Positions 1 to 8,735 are shown, counted from the first letter of the stretch. The stretch: 64,000 bases of DNA from Rasiella rasia (GCF_011044175.1 NZ_CP049057.1:759501-823500), one strand, 5' to 3'. Made by a program: numbers and translations. Notes: generated by a model from the sequence alone, not told the origin.

Positions 1-1
1 T

Positions 2-196
2 TCAATACCTCTTAATATAAACCAATCATTTGATTCTAAAAAAGTATTGAAGCTGATTCACCCCGAAGATATTGATGATATAAAAATTAGTAAAGATTTC
101 GAATTTACCCTTATGTATGGATCTGAGTATTGCGGCGTTATTTTTCTAAATAGTTCAAATAGAAAATTGAAGAGAAGGATTAAAAACGTGCTGTAA
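2..196 (+). CDS. hypothetical protein, C-terminal part only
   Basis: The window opens inside a reading frame of 64 codons that ends in TAA at 194-196. The visible part is charged, with a basic C-terminus (RKLKRRIKNVL). I do not recognise the family. Its stop codon overlaps the left box of the first recombination site, so this is the last gene of a cassette that begins before the window. The start and most of the protein are missing. Confidence 0.6.
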   Translation, partial: SIPLNINQSFDSKKVLKLIHPEDIDDIKISKDFEFTLMYGSEYCGVIFLNSSNRKLKRRIKNVL

Positions 197-401
197 CACC
201 GCATATAATACAGCGTTCACATTCGGCTTTAATTAAATTTCCTAACTTTATAAAAAATTGATACATCGGATAAAATCGATAGGCGGCGCCACTGCCCTGC
301 CGACGCTAAAGCCAAATGCTACGCCACGTTGCTACTCCGCATTTACACATAGCCGAAGCAGCCGCTCATTACCCGCCGTATCATATGCAAAACCGTTAGG
401 C
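191..401 (+). repeat. attC-like site 1, family A
   Basis: 211 bp. R' CTGTAAC (191-197) closes the edge cassette; R'' GTTAGGC (395-401) opens the RelBE-like cassette. Inner stem GCATATAATACAGCG pairs with CGCCGTATCATATGC apart from two A-C mismatches. The centre is GC-rich. Confidence 0.85.
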
Positions 402-433
402 TTTATAGCATTTCACATCACTTAGCTTTTTTG

Positions 434-441
434 TATCTTTG
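434..441 (+). promoter_or_regulatory. possible Bacteroidetes -7 box
   Basis: TATCTTTG fits the TAnnTTTG -7 consensus of Bacteroidetes and lies 18 bp before the antitoxin start. No clear -33 TTTG is seen at the expected distance, so this is tentative. Confidence 0.4.
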
Positions 442-458
442 ATAAACAATATAATTTT

Positions 459-671
459 ATGGACATTCAAACTTCAAAAATAGAATTAGCAAAGTTGATT
501 CTGAACATTGAAAATGCTGAACTTATCAATAAGATAGCTGACTTGATAAAGAAAGATGATTTTTGGGATGAACTTTCCGTTGAACAGAAACAAGAAATTG
601 AATTAGGTATTCAACAAGCTGATAATGGACAAGTGATTCCTTGGAAGGATGTATTGAAAAAAATATCCTAA
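459..671 (+). CDS. type II toxin-antitoxin system antitoxin
   Basis: A 70-residue protein whose C-terminal half (ELSVEQKQEIELGIQQADNG) matches the short antitoxin family found beside RelE/ParE toxins (addiction module component family). By family knowledge it should bind and neutralise the toxin encoded next and repress the operon. Its stop overlaps the next start (TAATG at 669-673), so translation is probably coupled. The pair fills one cassette (396-1249). Toxin-antitoxin cassettes are well known stabilisers of chromosomal integrons. Confidence 0.8.
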   Translation: MDIQTSKIELAKLILNIENAELINKIADLIKKDDFWDELSVEQKQEIELGIQQADNGQVIPWKDVLKKIS

Positions 672-976
672 TGAATGTAGTTTTTTCGGAATTAGCTGAA
701 CAGAAGCTGATAAAATTATCTGATTATTTACTTTCAGAGTGGAATGTAAAAGTTCGGAACAATTTTATTAAAAAATTAAAATCCAAAATTGAGCAAATTT
801 CAAAGCAACCGAATAGTTGTCCAGAATCAAGTGAGCACATCGGGTTATTTAAATGTGTTGTTACTAAACAAACCACTTTTTATTACAAAATTGACTTAGA
901 ATCAAATTCAATAGTCGTTCTTACTTTATTTGATACTAGGCAAGATCCTAATGAACTTCATAATCAAGTTAAGTAA
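671..976 (+). CDS. RelE/ParE-family toxin
   Basis: 101 residues from the ATG at 671, chosen because it overlaps the antitoxin stop; an upstream in-frame ATG at 641 would start inside the antitoxin gene. The N-terminus (VVFSELAEQKLIKLSDYLLSEW) and the C-terminal strand pair ending VVLTLFDTRQDP are typical of RelE/ParE folds. Known members cleave mRNA on the ribosome or poison gyrase; the sequence alone does not say which. Site 2 follows 8 bp later. Confidence 0.8.
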   Translation: MNVVFSELAEQKLIKLSDYLLSEWNVKVRNNFIKKLKSKIEQISKQPNSCPESSEHIGLFKCVVTKQTTFYYKIDLESNSIVVLTLFDTRQDPNELHNQVK

Positions 977-984
977 GGTACAAA

Positions 985-1255
985 GCCTAACAACGTATAT
1001 AATTTATGGCTTAGAGGGTTAAGAGAATTAAACTTCCTACATTTTTTCACTAACTTGTCATTCGGATAAGACCGGCGAGGCTTGCCATCCGAAACAGCGC
1101 TTTTACTCTGGCTAATTTGAAAAATTTGGCTAAATCAAGCGCTCAACGCTCAATTCACTTTAGAAATCATAGTCTAGGGTGGATTTCGTAAGAAGGGCTC
1201 ATTAAGCCACCCTAGCAAGCAAAGACGCCACAAATCATATACAAGACCGTTAGCC
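985..1255 (+). repeat. attC-like site 2, family B
   Basis: 271 bp. R' GCCTAAC (985-991) mirrors GTTAGGC at 395; R'' GTTAGCC (1249-1255). Inner stem GTATATAATTTATGGC pairs with GCCACAAATCATATAC. The centre contains a second hairpin with arms TAGGGTGG and CCACCCTA. Confidence 0.85.
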
Positions 1256-1267
1256 ACAAGTTTAGAA

Positions 1268-1711
1268 ATGAACAACTTAATTAAAAAGATATCTGAAAAT
1301 CTGACTGAGCGACATCCGTATATTGATTTCAAAATCAAAGAAGATAATTCATTATTAATTGAATCTAAAAGTAGCAACGGATTTGAAATTTTGATACAAC
1401 ATTCTGAAAGAGAAAATACTATTCACTTCAATTCCTGGCATTTCCATTTTGAAAACACCAAAGACGGGAAAAATGAATTGATAGATTATATAATTTTCGG
1501 AATGTCCAAACATGGTAGATTAAAAACCTATTCAAGAAACGGAAAGGAATATAAATGGACTTTTGAGACTCTGAATGAAAATGATGGAAATTGGTACTCA
1601 GCTGGAACAACTGGATTGATTAATTTAAATTTTTGGCAAAAATCAGAAATTAATTACTATCAGAATGATTTGATTGACATTAATGAATTGAAAGAAAAAA
1701 CCAGTGGCTAA
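1268..1711 (+). CDS. hypothetical protein
   Basis: 147 residues, soluble, no signal peptide or membrane segment, rich in aromatic and charged residues (for example FNSWHFHFEN). I do not recognise the family. It begins 13 bp after R'' of site 2. Its TAA stop (1709-1711) lies inside R' GGCTAAC of site 3, so the recombination box supplies the stop. Single-gene cassette 1250-1913. Confidence 0.7.
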   Translation: MNNLIKKISENLTERHPYIDFKIKEDNSLLIESKSSNGFEILIQHSERENTIHFNSWHFHFENTKDGKNELIDYIIFGMSKHGRLKTYSRNGKEYKWTFETLNENDGNWYSAGTTGLINLNFWQKSEINYYQNDLIDINELKEKTSG

Positions 1712-1919
1712 CACCGCATATAATACAGCGGTCACATTGCTAAGTAAATTGTATTTCCTATAATTAATCGTAAATTAGTCCATCGGATAAAACTGATAGG
1801 CGGCGCCACTGCCCACGGCTGATTCGCACGCTGCGCTTCCCACTTTCGCTGACGCAAAATGTTGGCACTGCCGAAGCAGCCGCTCAAGACCCGCCGTATC
1901 ATATGCAAAACCGTTATGT
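1706..1919 (+). repeat. attC-like site 3, family A
   Basis: 214 bp. R' GGCTAAC (1706-1712), R'' GTTATGT (1913-1919). Variant centre with CCCACGGCTGATTCGCACGC (type A2). Confidence 0.85.
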
Positions 1920-1925
1920 GTAATT

Positions 1926-2420
1926 ATGAGAAACACACTTCTACTTTTAATATTTTCTTTGATTTTGAGTTGCAAACCAAGTAACTCTATTAATACCAAA
2001 GCCGATAGAAAAGTTGACTATGAAGTTGTCCAAGTACCAATTGTTCAAGAAAATGATACTATTATTTCAAATGAACTTAGATTCTACGAAATCACTTCTG
2101 CTTTGAATTCAATGCAACTGATGTATGATAATTTTGGTAAATGGGATTTGACATTAGCTGGAAGGTATCAACATAATGTACCACAATTGATTTGGAAAAA
2201 TGTAGATTTGATTGGTAACGGAAATAAGTACACTATTTCTGCAAATGGAACGGAGACAACTAGTGATTTTTTTACCTCTTTTGTTATTTTAGATCAAAAA
2301 GGAAATGACGCATTGACTGAAAAAAATGAATCCAGAAATGCGATTATAGACTATTTAAGATTGCGGATGAGAAAACTTGGAAGTGCAAAAGAATTCTATT
2401 CGATTTACCGGAAAAAATAA
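1926..2420 (+). CDS. putative lipoprotein
   Basis: 164 residues. An N-terminal hydrophobic segment ends in LILSC, a lipobox with the acceptor cysteine at about residue 16, so the protein is predicted to be lipidated and exported. The mature part is unrecognised. It starts 6 bp after R'' of site 3 and ends 4 bp before R' of site 4, so the cassette has almost no untranslated leader. Confidence 0.7.
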   Translation: MRNTLLLLIFSLILSCKPSNSINTKADRKVDYEVVQVPIVQENDTIISNELRFYEITSALNSMQLMYDNFGKWDLTLAGRYQHNVPQLIWKNVDLIGNGNKYTISANGTETTSDFFTSFVILDQKGNDALTEKNESRNAIIDYLRLRMRKLGSAKEFYSIYRKK

Positions 2421-2424
2421 CTAC

Positions 2425-2694
2425 ACATAACAACGTATATAATTTATGGCTTAGAGGGTTAAGGGAATAAAAAGTCGTACAAAAAACATATCTTAGTCAT
2501 TCGGATAAAATCGGCGAGACTTGCCATCCGAAATGGCGCTTTTACTCCGGCTAAATTGAAAAATTTGGCTCAATCAAGCGCTCAACGCTCAATTCGCTGT
2601 AGAAATCATAGTCTAGGGTGGATTTCGTAAGAAGGGCTCATTAAGCCACCCTAGCAAGCTAAGTCGCCACAAATCATATACAAGACCGTTACCA
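2425..2694 (+). repeat. attC-like site 4, family B
   Basis: 270 bp. R' ACATAAC (2425-2431) mirrors GTTATGT at 1913; R'' GTTACCA (2688-2694) opens an empty cassette. Confidence 0.85.
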
Positions 2695-3049
2695 AACATT
2701 GGCACTAACGTTAGTTTAAAGAAACTGTCTTTACATCGGAATTATTTACGCAACTTATCAAACCGAATTCAATATCGGATTCATTCACGCTTTCTTGGAA
2801 TAGTGTTAAATCTGAAAGATTCGTCCACGGCGGACTCAATTGCGCTTGCGGGAAATGTGACAAGAAGATTATCCTTCTGCTGAAAGATTTAATCGCACTC
2901 GCAAAGCTCGGGTCGTGCAACGTTAGGTAACAACGCATAAAGTCCATTGCTTATTTTTAGATACTCGGAATCAATTGCCATTCGGGAATTCAGGGAAATT
3001 CTATGTAACTTGGTCTGGAAGTTCCGCAACGGAACTTTATGCAAAACCG
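2689..3049 (+). repeat. empty cassette type a, copy 1
   Basis: 361 bp from R'' TTACCA to the end of the next site, with no convincing gene. It shares over 90% of bases by eye with seven other copies in the window. A reading frame of 78 codons runs on the minus strand (2947-2711) and keeps its frame in every type a copy, but it starts inside the recombination site and has no recognisable product. Confidence 0.8.
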
Positions 3050-3055
3050 TTACCA
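2925..3055 (+). repeat. attC-like site 5, family C
   Basis: 131 bp. R' AGGTAAC (2925-2931), R'' GTTACCA (3049-3055). Stem GCATAAAGTCCATTGC against GCAACGGAACTTTATGC, whose right arm has one extra base. Confidence 0.85.
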
Positions 3056-3410
3056 AACATTGGCACTAACGTTAGTTTAAAGAAACTGTCTTTACATCGG
3101 AATTATTTACGCAACTTATCAAACCGAATTCAATATCGGATTCATTCACGCTTTCTTGGAATAGTGTTAAATCTGAAAGATGCGTCCACGGCGGACTCAA
3201 TTGCGCTTGCGGGAAATGTGACAAAAAGATTATCCTTTTGCTGAAAGATTTAATCGCACTCGCAAAGCTCGGGTCGTGCAACGTTAGATAACAACGCATA
3301 AAGTCCATTGCTTATTTTTAGATACTCGGAATCAATTGCCATTCGGGAATTCAGGGAAATTCTATGTAACTTGGTCTGGAAGTTCCGCAACGGAACTTTA
3401 TGCAAAACCG
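3050..3410 (+). repeat. empty cassette type a, copy 2
   Basis: Directly follows copy 1 with few substitutions, giving a tandem pair. R' is AGATAAC rather than AGGTAAC. Confidence 0.8.
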
Positions 3411-3416
3411 TTACCT
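3286..3416 (+). repeat. attC-like site 6, family C
   Basis: 131 bp. R' AGATAAC (3286-3292), R'' GTTACCT (3410-3416). Confidence 0.85.
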
Positions 3417-3431
3417 GCAAGCTTTTAAAAA

Positions 3432-4127
3432 ATGAAAATTATAAAAAACACTTTTCTTTTGATTTTAACTTTTGTTATTTCAAATTGTTCTGCGCAATTA
3501 AATTACAAAGATTATTACTACCCAATCGGAGCAAAAAAACAAGTCAATATATATAAATACGTTGATAAAAATAATCCGAATAATATTGAGTATTGGAAAG
3601 TTACAACCAATCCAAATTCAAATAAAATTCTAACAGAATCTTACACTACCGATTTTAGACTCTACAATATATTTGAGGAACAACTTAACGAAAATGGCGC
3701 AGAAGTTATCCGTTACGCTGATTTCAATAAAAGCGATGATGGGAAAAACATACGAATTGACGGAACTATAATTGACAAAAATGTTTACAAGTGGGCGGAT
3801 GATAGCAAATTCAAATATTCCGTAAAATATTCAACTCCAGAGTACGGTAACGAAAAATTTATAAAAGAGAGGATAAAGAATCGAATCGAAAATATAAATG
3901 TTCATGGGACTGATTACTCAACTCTTGTATTTATGGACGAGTATGAAATAAAATCGCTTGACAATGACCAGACTTACGAATTTTACCAATTGACTTATTA
4001 TGCTAAAGGTATGGGAATGGTCAAATATCAAAGATACCATCCAGATGGAACAACAATTATTTTGGAGCTTGAAAAAATATTGACGGAAAAAGAATTTGAA
4101 AAACTGGGCTGGAAAGCCAGCAGGTAA
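3432..4127 (+). CDS. exported protein of unknown function
   Basis: 231 residues. The N-terminus is a signal peptide (MKIIKNTFLLILTFVISNCSAQ), possibly a lipobox with cysteine 19. The mature part is a hydrophilic beta-rich chain I do not recognise. The last residues WKASR and the TAA stop come from the cassette end (GCCAGCAGGTAAC), a terminal motif also seen at 39123 and 25802. The leader GCAAGCT after R'' pairs with that end. Cassette 3411-4334. Confidence 0.7.
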   Translation: MKIIKNTFLLILTFVISNCSAQLNYKDYYYPIGAKKQVNIYKYVDKNNPNNIEYWKVTTNPNSNKILTESYTTDFRLYNIFEEQLNENGAEVIRYADFNKSDDGKNIRIDGTIIDKNVYKWADDSKFKYSVKYSTPEYGNEKFIKERIKNRIENINVHGTDYSTLVFMDEYEIKSLDNDQTYEFYQLTYYAKGMGMVKYQRYHPDGTTIILELEKILTEKEFEKLGWKASR

Positions 4128-4340
4128 CACCGCATATAATACAGCGGGTCACATTCGGCTTTAATTAAATTTCCTAACTTTATAGAAAAATTGGTACAGC
4201 GGATAATTACGTAGTGGCGGCGCCACTGCCCCACGGCTGATTCGCACGCTGACGCTTCCCACAAACCGCTGACGCAGTTTTGTTGGCACTGCCGAAGCAG
4301 CCGCTCAAGACCCGCCGTATCATATGCAAACCCGTTGTAA
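4122..4340 (+). repeat. attC-like site 7, family A
   Basis: 219 bp. R' AGGTAAC (4122-4128) mirrors GTTACCT at 3410; R'' GTTGTAA (4334-4340) opens the restriction-modification cassette. Type A2 centre. Confidence 0.85.
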
Positions 4341-4513
4341 GTAATGCGAAAATCGAGCTAAAATTGAACATTTGAACTAAAAAAGCCAACCACACAAACA
4401 GCACATTTATTTTTTTGCCAACGCGAAAAGCCAACGCTTAAAAAAAATAAAAGAGCTATTTCTTCCCACCACAAAAAAACAACAAACTTGATATAAAAAT
4501 CGCAAATTATTAT

Positions 4514-4521
4514 TACATTTG
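4514..4521 (+). promoter_or_regulatory. possible promoter of the restriction-modification operon
   Basis: TACATTTG fits the Bacteroidetes -7 box TAnnTTTG, about 40 bp before the regulator start. A TTG at 4488-4490 lies 23 bp upstream, slightly far for a -33 box. A 220 bp leader separates R'' from the gene, unlike most cassettes, which suggests the operon brought its own promoter. Confidence 0.45.
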
Positions 4522-4561
4522 CTAAAAATAGGTCAAATCATTTTTTGATAAAACTATAAAT

Positions 4562-4885
4562 ATGGCAAGTTTCGGACATTTTATTAAAACGGAAAGAGAA
4601 AAAAGAGAGTGGACACAAACTGAATTTGGAGCTAAAATCGGAATTAATTCAAGTGCAATCAGCAGAATTGAGAACGGAACTCAAAAGTTCAGCAAGTCCA
4701 AATTGAAATCACTCGCTACTTTATTCGAATATGAGTTGCAAAACATAACGGACTTATTTTTTGCCGACAAATTTGCAAGAGAAGCTTTTAAATACAAATG
4801 TTCAGATTCTATTTTTTCAGTAGCAGAAGACACAGCAAATTACATTAAAAACACCAACGTTAAACAAGCTGAATTAGATTTATGA
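4562..4885 (+). CDS. XRE-family regulator of the restriction-modification operon
   Basis: 107 residues. A helix-turn-helix of XRE type covers about residues 6-60 (WTQTEFGAKIGINSSAISRIENG). It overlaps the C5 methylase start by 4 bp (ATGA) and leads a four-gene operon, so it probably acts as a controller that delays or balances restriction expression, as known for C proteins. The C-terminal 40 residues are not part of the DNA-binding domain and may mediate dimer contacts. Confidence 0.8.
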   Translation: MASFGHFIKTEREKREWTQTEFGAKIGINSSAISRIENGTQKFSKSKLKSLATLFEYELQNITDLFFADKFAREAFKYKCSDSIFSVAEDTANYIKNTNVKQAELDL

Positions 4886-5880
4886 AAACTACATTAAAAT
4901 ACATAGACTTGTTTTCTGGAGCTGGTGGCTTCTCTTTAGGTTTTGATAACAAAGGTTTTCAAAATGTTTTCTCTATTGATATTGAGCCAAGTTTTTGTGA
5001 AACATATAAACACAATTTTTCGAATCATCAACTTATTGAAAAAGACATTTGTGATTTATCCGACTCTGAAATAAAATATCTCAAAGAGTTTGACGAAATA
5101 GATGTTGTAATTGGTGGACCACCTTGCCAAGGATTCAGTATTGCAGGAAATATTGGTCGAAAATTTGTTGACGACCCAAGAAATAGATTATTTAAAGAAT
5201 TTGTAAGAGTTGTAAAAATTATTAAACCAAAATTCTTTGTAATGGAGAATGTTGCAAGATTATACACTCACAACAAAGGTGAAACAAGAAACGAAATAAT
5301 AAAAGATTTTGAAAAACTTGGATATAAAGTGGACTGTAAGATTTTAAATTCAGCAGATTACGGTGTTCCTCAAGTTAGAAAAAGAGTAATATTTATTGGC
5401 ACTTCAACAAATCAAAAAATAGAATTCCCACAAAAAGAAGTAGAAAACTATGTTTCTGTAAAAGAAGCATTGTCAAAATATCCAAAATTAGAATCTGGTG
5501 AGGAATCTTCAATTCCTAACCATATTGCAATGTCACATTCAGAACAAATGCTTACCAAAATGAGTTATGTTTCTGATGGTGGAAATAGAAATGAAATTCC
5601 TGTAAAAATTAGACCAAAGTCCGGTGATGTTAGAAAATATATAAAATACGCAAGTGACAAACCTTCGGTTTGTGTTACTGGCGATATGCGTAAAATCTTT
5701 CATTATGAGCAAAATAGAGCATTAACAGTCCGTGAACTTGCAAAATTACAGTCTTTTCCTGATAACTTTATTTTCAAAGGAAATAGAATATCACAACAAC
5801 AACAGGTAGGTAATTCTGTTCCACCTAAAATGGCAGAAGCAATTGCAAAAGTAATTATCAAAATGAGTAAAAATGTTTAA
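4882..5880 (+). CDS. DNA (cytosine-5-)-methyltransferase
   Basis: 332 residues with the full ordered motif set. Motif I is DLFSGAGGFSLGF (about 9-21), the catalytic PCQ is at 81-83 with nucleophile Cys82, ENV is at 122-124, and QVRKR is near 164. The motif IX-like LTVRELAKLQSFPDNF and motif X QVGNSVPP are near the C-terminus. The enzyme transfers a methyl group from S-adenosylmethionine to C5 of cytosine in a target I cannot predict. Its 3' end overlaps the N6-methylase by 8 bp. Confidence 0.93.
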   Translation: MKTTLKYIDLFSGAGGFSLGFDNKGFQNVFSIDIEPSFCETYKHNFSNHQLIEKDICDLSDSEIKYLKEFDEIDVVIGGPPCQGFSIAGNIGRKFVDDPRNRLFKEFVRVVKIIKPKFFVMENVARLYTHNKGETRNEIIKDFEKLGYKVDCKILNSADYGVPQVRKRVIFIGTSTNQKIEFPQKEVENYVSVKEALSKYPKLESGEESSIPNHIAMSHSEQMLTKMSYVSDGGNRNEIPVKIRPKSGDVRKYIKYASDKPSVCVTGDMRKIFHYEQNRALTVRELAKLQSFPDNFIFKGNRISQQQQVGNSVPPKMAEAIAKVIIKMSKNV

Positions 5881-6922
5881 GTATCCTAAAGTCAACTATA
5901 TTGGCAATAAAGAAAAAATTGCACAATGGATTTGTGACCAATTCCCAAAAGATGCGGAAACACTTTTTGATGCTTTTTCTGGAGGTTGCTCTTTAAGTTA
6001 TGAAGCCAAATGTAGAGGTTTAGAAGTTTATACAAATGACATTTTAGAAATAAATTATCATATTGCTAATGCTTTAATCAAAAACAATAAATCTCTTTTA
6101 ACCAAAGAGGATATTGATATCATATTTTCGGGCAAACCTTTTGAAGGTTTTATGTTCGATAATTATTCGGAAGTATATTTTTTTCCAGAAGAATGCAAAG
6201 AACTTGATTTATATAGAAAGAATATTGAAAAGTTAGATTCAGAAGAAAAAAAATCATTGGCTTTTTCTTTAATAAGAAGAGCTATGATAAGAAAAATGCC
6301 ATATTCTCGCTTTAATCTTAATTGGGACAAAATTGTTCAATTACGTGATGAAGAATACAGTTATGAAAAGTACAAACGAAGAAGAGCTTATCACAATCAA
6401 CCATTCAAATTTCATTTCTTAAAAAATTTAGATGACTATAACAATGCTGTATTTAATAACAACAAAGAAAACAAAGCATATAATGATGATGTTTTTAATT
6501 TATTAGATACAGTTTCAGCAGATATTATTTATTTAGACCCACCATACACAGGTACAATGAATAATTACTTTGGCTTTTATGGATTAGTTGATGATTTTAT
6601 TACTTCAAAGAAAACAAAGCCTTTCGAGAATAATTTTATTAATAAAAAAATTGCAGTTGAGTTGTTTGACAATTTATTTTCAAAATTGTCAAATTTCAAG
6701 TATTGGTATTTAAGTTATAATAATTCTTCCTATCCTTCAAAAGATGAACTTCTTTATTTGTTAAAAAAGTATTCAGATAATGTACAAGTGATTGAAAAAA
6801 AACACGTTTACAAAATCACAGGAAAAGAAAAAAAAGAAACGAATAAGGAGTACTTATTTATAGTAGAAAATGAGTTTTATAAAAAAAATATTAAAAAAGA
6901 TTATGCCACAGCAGAATTATGA
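5873..6922 (+). CDS. D12-class N6-adenine DNA methyltransferase
   Basis: 349 residues. The cofactor loop is LFDAFSGGCSLSYEAKCRG (about 31-49) and the catalytic motif is DPPY near residue 222 (DIIYLDPPYTG), the order expected for Dam/D12 enzymes. It should methylate adenine N6. A second methylase of different chemistry in one restriction operon suggests an asymmetric site with one methylase per strand, or two specificities. It overlaps the nuclease gene by about 20 bp. Confidence 0.9.
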   Translation: MFKYPKVNYIGNKEKIAQWICDQFPKDAETLFDAFSGGCSLSYEAKCRGLEVYTNDILEINYHIANALIKNNKSLLTKEDIDIIFSGKPFEGFMFDNYSEVYFFPEECKELDLYRKNIEKLDSEEKKSLAFSLIRRAMIRKMPYSRFNLNWDKIVQLRDEEYSYEKYKRRRAYHNQPFKFHFLKNLDDYNNAVFNNNKENKAYNDDVFNLLDTVSADIIYLDPPYTGTMNNYFGFYGLVDDFITSKKTKPFENNFINKKIAVELFDNLFSKLSNFKYWYLSYNNSSYPSKDELLYLLKKYSDNVQVIEKKHVYKITGKEKKETNKEYLFIVENEFYKKNIKKDYATAEL

Positions 6923-8036
6923 AGAATATTGGAAATTGACTTTGGAATATACTGATTTCAATGATGATAAATTTCTAACAACTCTACAACTTTTAGTAAA
7001 TAAAGTAGACGAACTTAACTCTGACGGAGATTATGTTTACAATTCCCAAGATTATAAGGACTTACAACGAGCTGTTTTAAATGCAGTGCCAAAAAGTTCT
7101 TCTAACATAAACAATCAACTTGGTTCTACGCGAAAAGCGATTAATCAATGTATTAAATTAGGTTTTGTAAATCCCGAATTTAAATCTTATCATCCAAATA
7201 CAAAAGATTATTTAACAGCACGTTCCAGTAGAAGACGACAGACTTTATTCTCTAAAATAGTTTATTCTAATGCAAAATTCAATAGTTCAATTACAAATTC
7301 ACATAATTGGAGTCAGATAAATTTTCTATTAAAAACATTAGAAGAAATTGGTAAACTAACTAAAAAAGATATCATAGCCTTAATGACAATTGATATTGCA
7401 AACTACGAAAGGGAATATGTAACCGAAAGCGAGTTAAATAGTATTCGTCAAGAAGCAGAAAGTAGTGGTTTTATAGAAAGAAAATATAATCAAATAGGCT
7501 ACTTAAATAATATATTAAACAAGTTAGACGATGTTGTTTTCATAAGAAGAGGAAGAAGTGATTATGAACTCTATTTTGAAGAAGATGCTGTAATTATATT
7601 TGGAGCTGATTACAAAGACAAAGCTTATCTTAAACACATTGAGAAGAAAAGAGACCCATACCTACATAGATTATACAAAAATCAATTACAAGAAGAATGT
7701 GAGGAAATTTACGGAAACCCAAAATGCGTTTTAGAAAGGTTATCATATCCTGTTTTAATTGCCAGCCATATTAAACCTTTCATTGATTCAAATGAAATTG
7801 AAGCTTATGACCCTGACAATGGATTGTTATTAAGTCGAACTATTGATTCTCTATTTGATTTAAAATATATCTCATTTGAAGATAATGGAGATATGATTTT
7901 TTCTAATAGAGTTTCAAGAGATGTAAAAGATTTTTGGGAAGATTACAAACTTGAAAATACTATTTTGAATGAAAAGAGAAAAGAATATCTGGCATACCAT
8001 AGAAACTTAATGGCTGAAATAGATGCCAGAGCTTAA
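6903..8036 (+). CDS. HNH restriction endonuclease
   Basis: 377 residues from the ATG at 6903; an in-frame ATG at 6870 would add 11 basic residues inside the upstream gene and cannot be excluded. The C-terminal third has HNH_2-type features: LIASHIKPFID near residue 289, then DPDNGLLLSRTIDSLFDLKYISF. It is inferred to cut DNA left unmethylated by the two methylases before it. The stop codon TAA falls in a repeated tail sequence (8031-8110) shared with the other large defence cassette. Confidence 0.8.
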   Translation: MPQQNYEEYWKLTLEYTDFNDDKFLTTLQLLVNKVDELNSDGDYVYNSQDYKDLQRAVLNAVPKSSSNINNQLGSTRKAINQCIKLGFVNPEFKSYHPNTKDYLTARSSRRRQTLFSKIVYSNAKFNSSITNSHNWSQINFLLKTLEEIGKLTKKDIIALMTIDIANYEREYVTESELNSIRQEAESSGFIERKYNQIGYLNNILNKLDDVVFIRRGRSDYELYFEEDAVIIFGADYKDKAYLKHIEKKRDPYLHRLYKNQLQEECEEIYGNPKCVLERLSYPVLIASHIKPFIDSNEIEAYDPDNGLLLSRTIDSLFDLKYISFEDNGDMIFSNRVSRDVKDFWEDYKLENTILNEKRKEYLAYHRNLMAEIDARA

Positions 8037-8110
8037 AGCCATACACATTCGCAATTCGCTACAGCCAACGCTACGCCAAAAATCGCAAAAGAGTATGTCT
8101 TGCCATCGCT
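8031..8110 (+). repeat. tail element, copy 1
   Basis: About 80 bp related to 16703-16783. It can form a hairpin: AAAGCCATAC near the left pairs with AGTATG...CTT on the right, an internal loop of about six bases follows, then a GCAAT-like inner arm. The layout resembles a short attC but lacks AAC/GTT boxes. It lies between the nuclease stop and site 8. Confidence 0.6.
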
Positions 8111-8165
8111 CACATTTGAACTAAATAACAAACATCGGAAAACCAAGCAGAACGTGAAGCACTAC

Positions 8166-8362
8166 TTACAACAACGTGTATAAAACATAGCTATTACAGG
8201 CTTTCCGAGAGGTTTTTGTATATTTACAAAGTATGCCAAATTTTTTATTTGGTTATATTTATAAAAGAAAATTAAACATAAAAATAAAAAATTCGGCTCG
8301 TGTAAAATCCGAAAAGTTAGTGTCTTTTTACACGCTACGTTTCATACACAAGACCGTTACCA
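8166..8362 (+). repeat. attC-like site 8, family E
   Basis: 197 bp. R' TTACAAC (8166-8172) mirrors GTTGTAA at 4334, so the four-gene restriction operon is one 3.8 kb cassette (4335-8356). R'' GTTACCA (8356-8362). Stem GTGTATAAAACATAGC against GCTACGTTTCATACAC. Confidence 0.85.
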
Positions 8363-8717
8363 AACATTGGCACTAACGTTAGTTTAAAGAAACTATCTTT
8401 ACATCGGAATTATTTACGCAGCTTATCAAACCGAATTCAATATCGGATTCATTCACGCTTTCTTGGAATAGTGTTAAATCTGAAAGATTCGTCCACGGCG
8501 GACTCAATTGCGCTTGCGGGAAATGTGACAAGAAGATTATCCTTCTGCTGAAAGATTTAATCGCACTCGCAAAGCTCGGGTCGTGCAACGTTAGGTAACA
8601 ACGCATAAAGTCCATTGCTTATTTTTAGATACTCGGAATCAATTACCATTCGGGAAATCAGGGAAATTCTATGTAACTTGGGCTGGAAGTTCCGCAACGG
8701 AACTTTATGCAAAACCG
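8357..8717 (+). repeat. empty cassette type a, copy 3
   Basis: 361 bp, nearly the same as 2689-3049, including the G-to-T change giving GATTCGTCCACGG. No gene seen. Confidence 0.8.
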
Positions 8718-8723
8718 TTGTGT
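8593..8723 (+). repeat. attC-like site 9, family C
   Basis: 131 bp. R' AGGTAAC (8593-8599), R'' GTTGTGT (8717-8723). Confidence 0.85.
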
Positions 8724-8735
8724 GCAAGCTGAAAA

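Noticed and set aside
1174-1377. Minus-strand frame over a family B site and the start of the next gene
   Set aside because: Half of it is the site's own hairpin sequence; similar frames appear by chance in other B sites (10872-11090).
2689-3410. MITE or other transposon ends for the empty cassettes
   Set aside because: Their borders coincide exactly with R boxes, copies lie only at cassette junctions, and no target duplications are seen.
4207-4434. Minus-strand frames inside family A sites (for example 12326-12565, 22524-22790, 36914-37330)
   Set aside because: They depend on the GC-rich centre of the site, differ in length from copy to copy, and have no start signal or consistent product.
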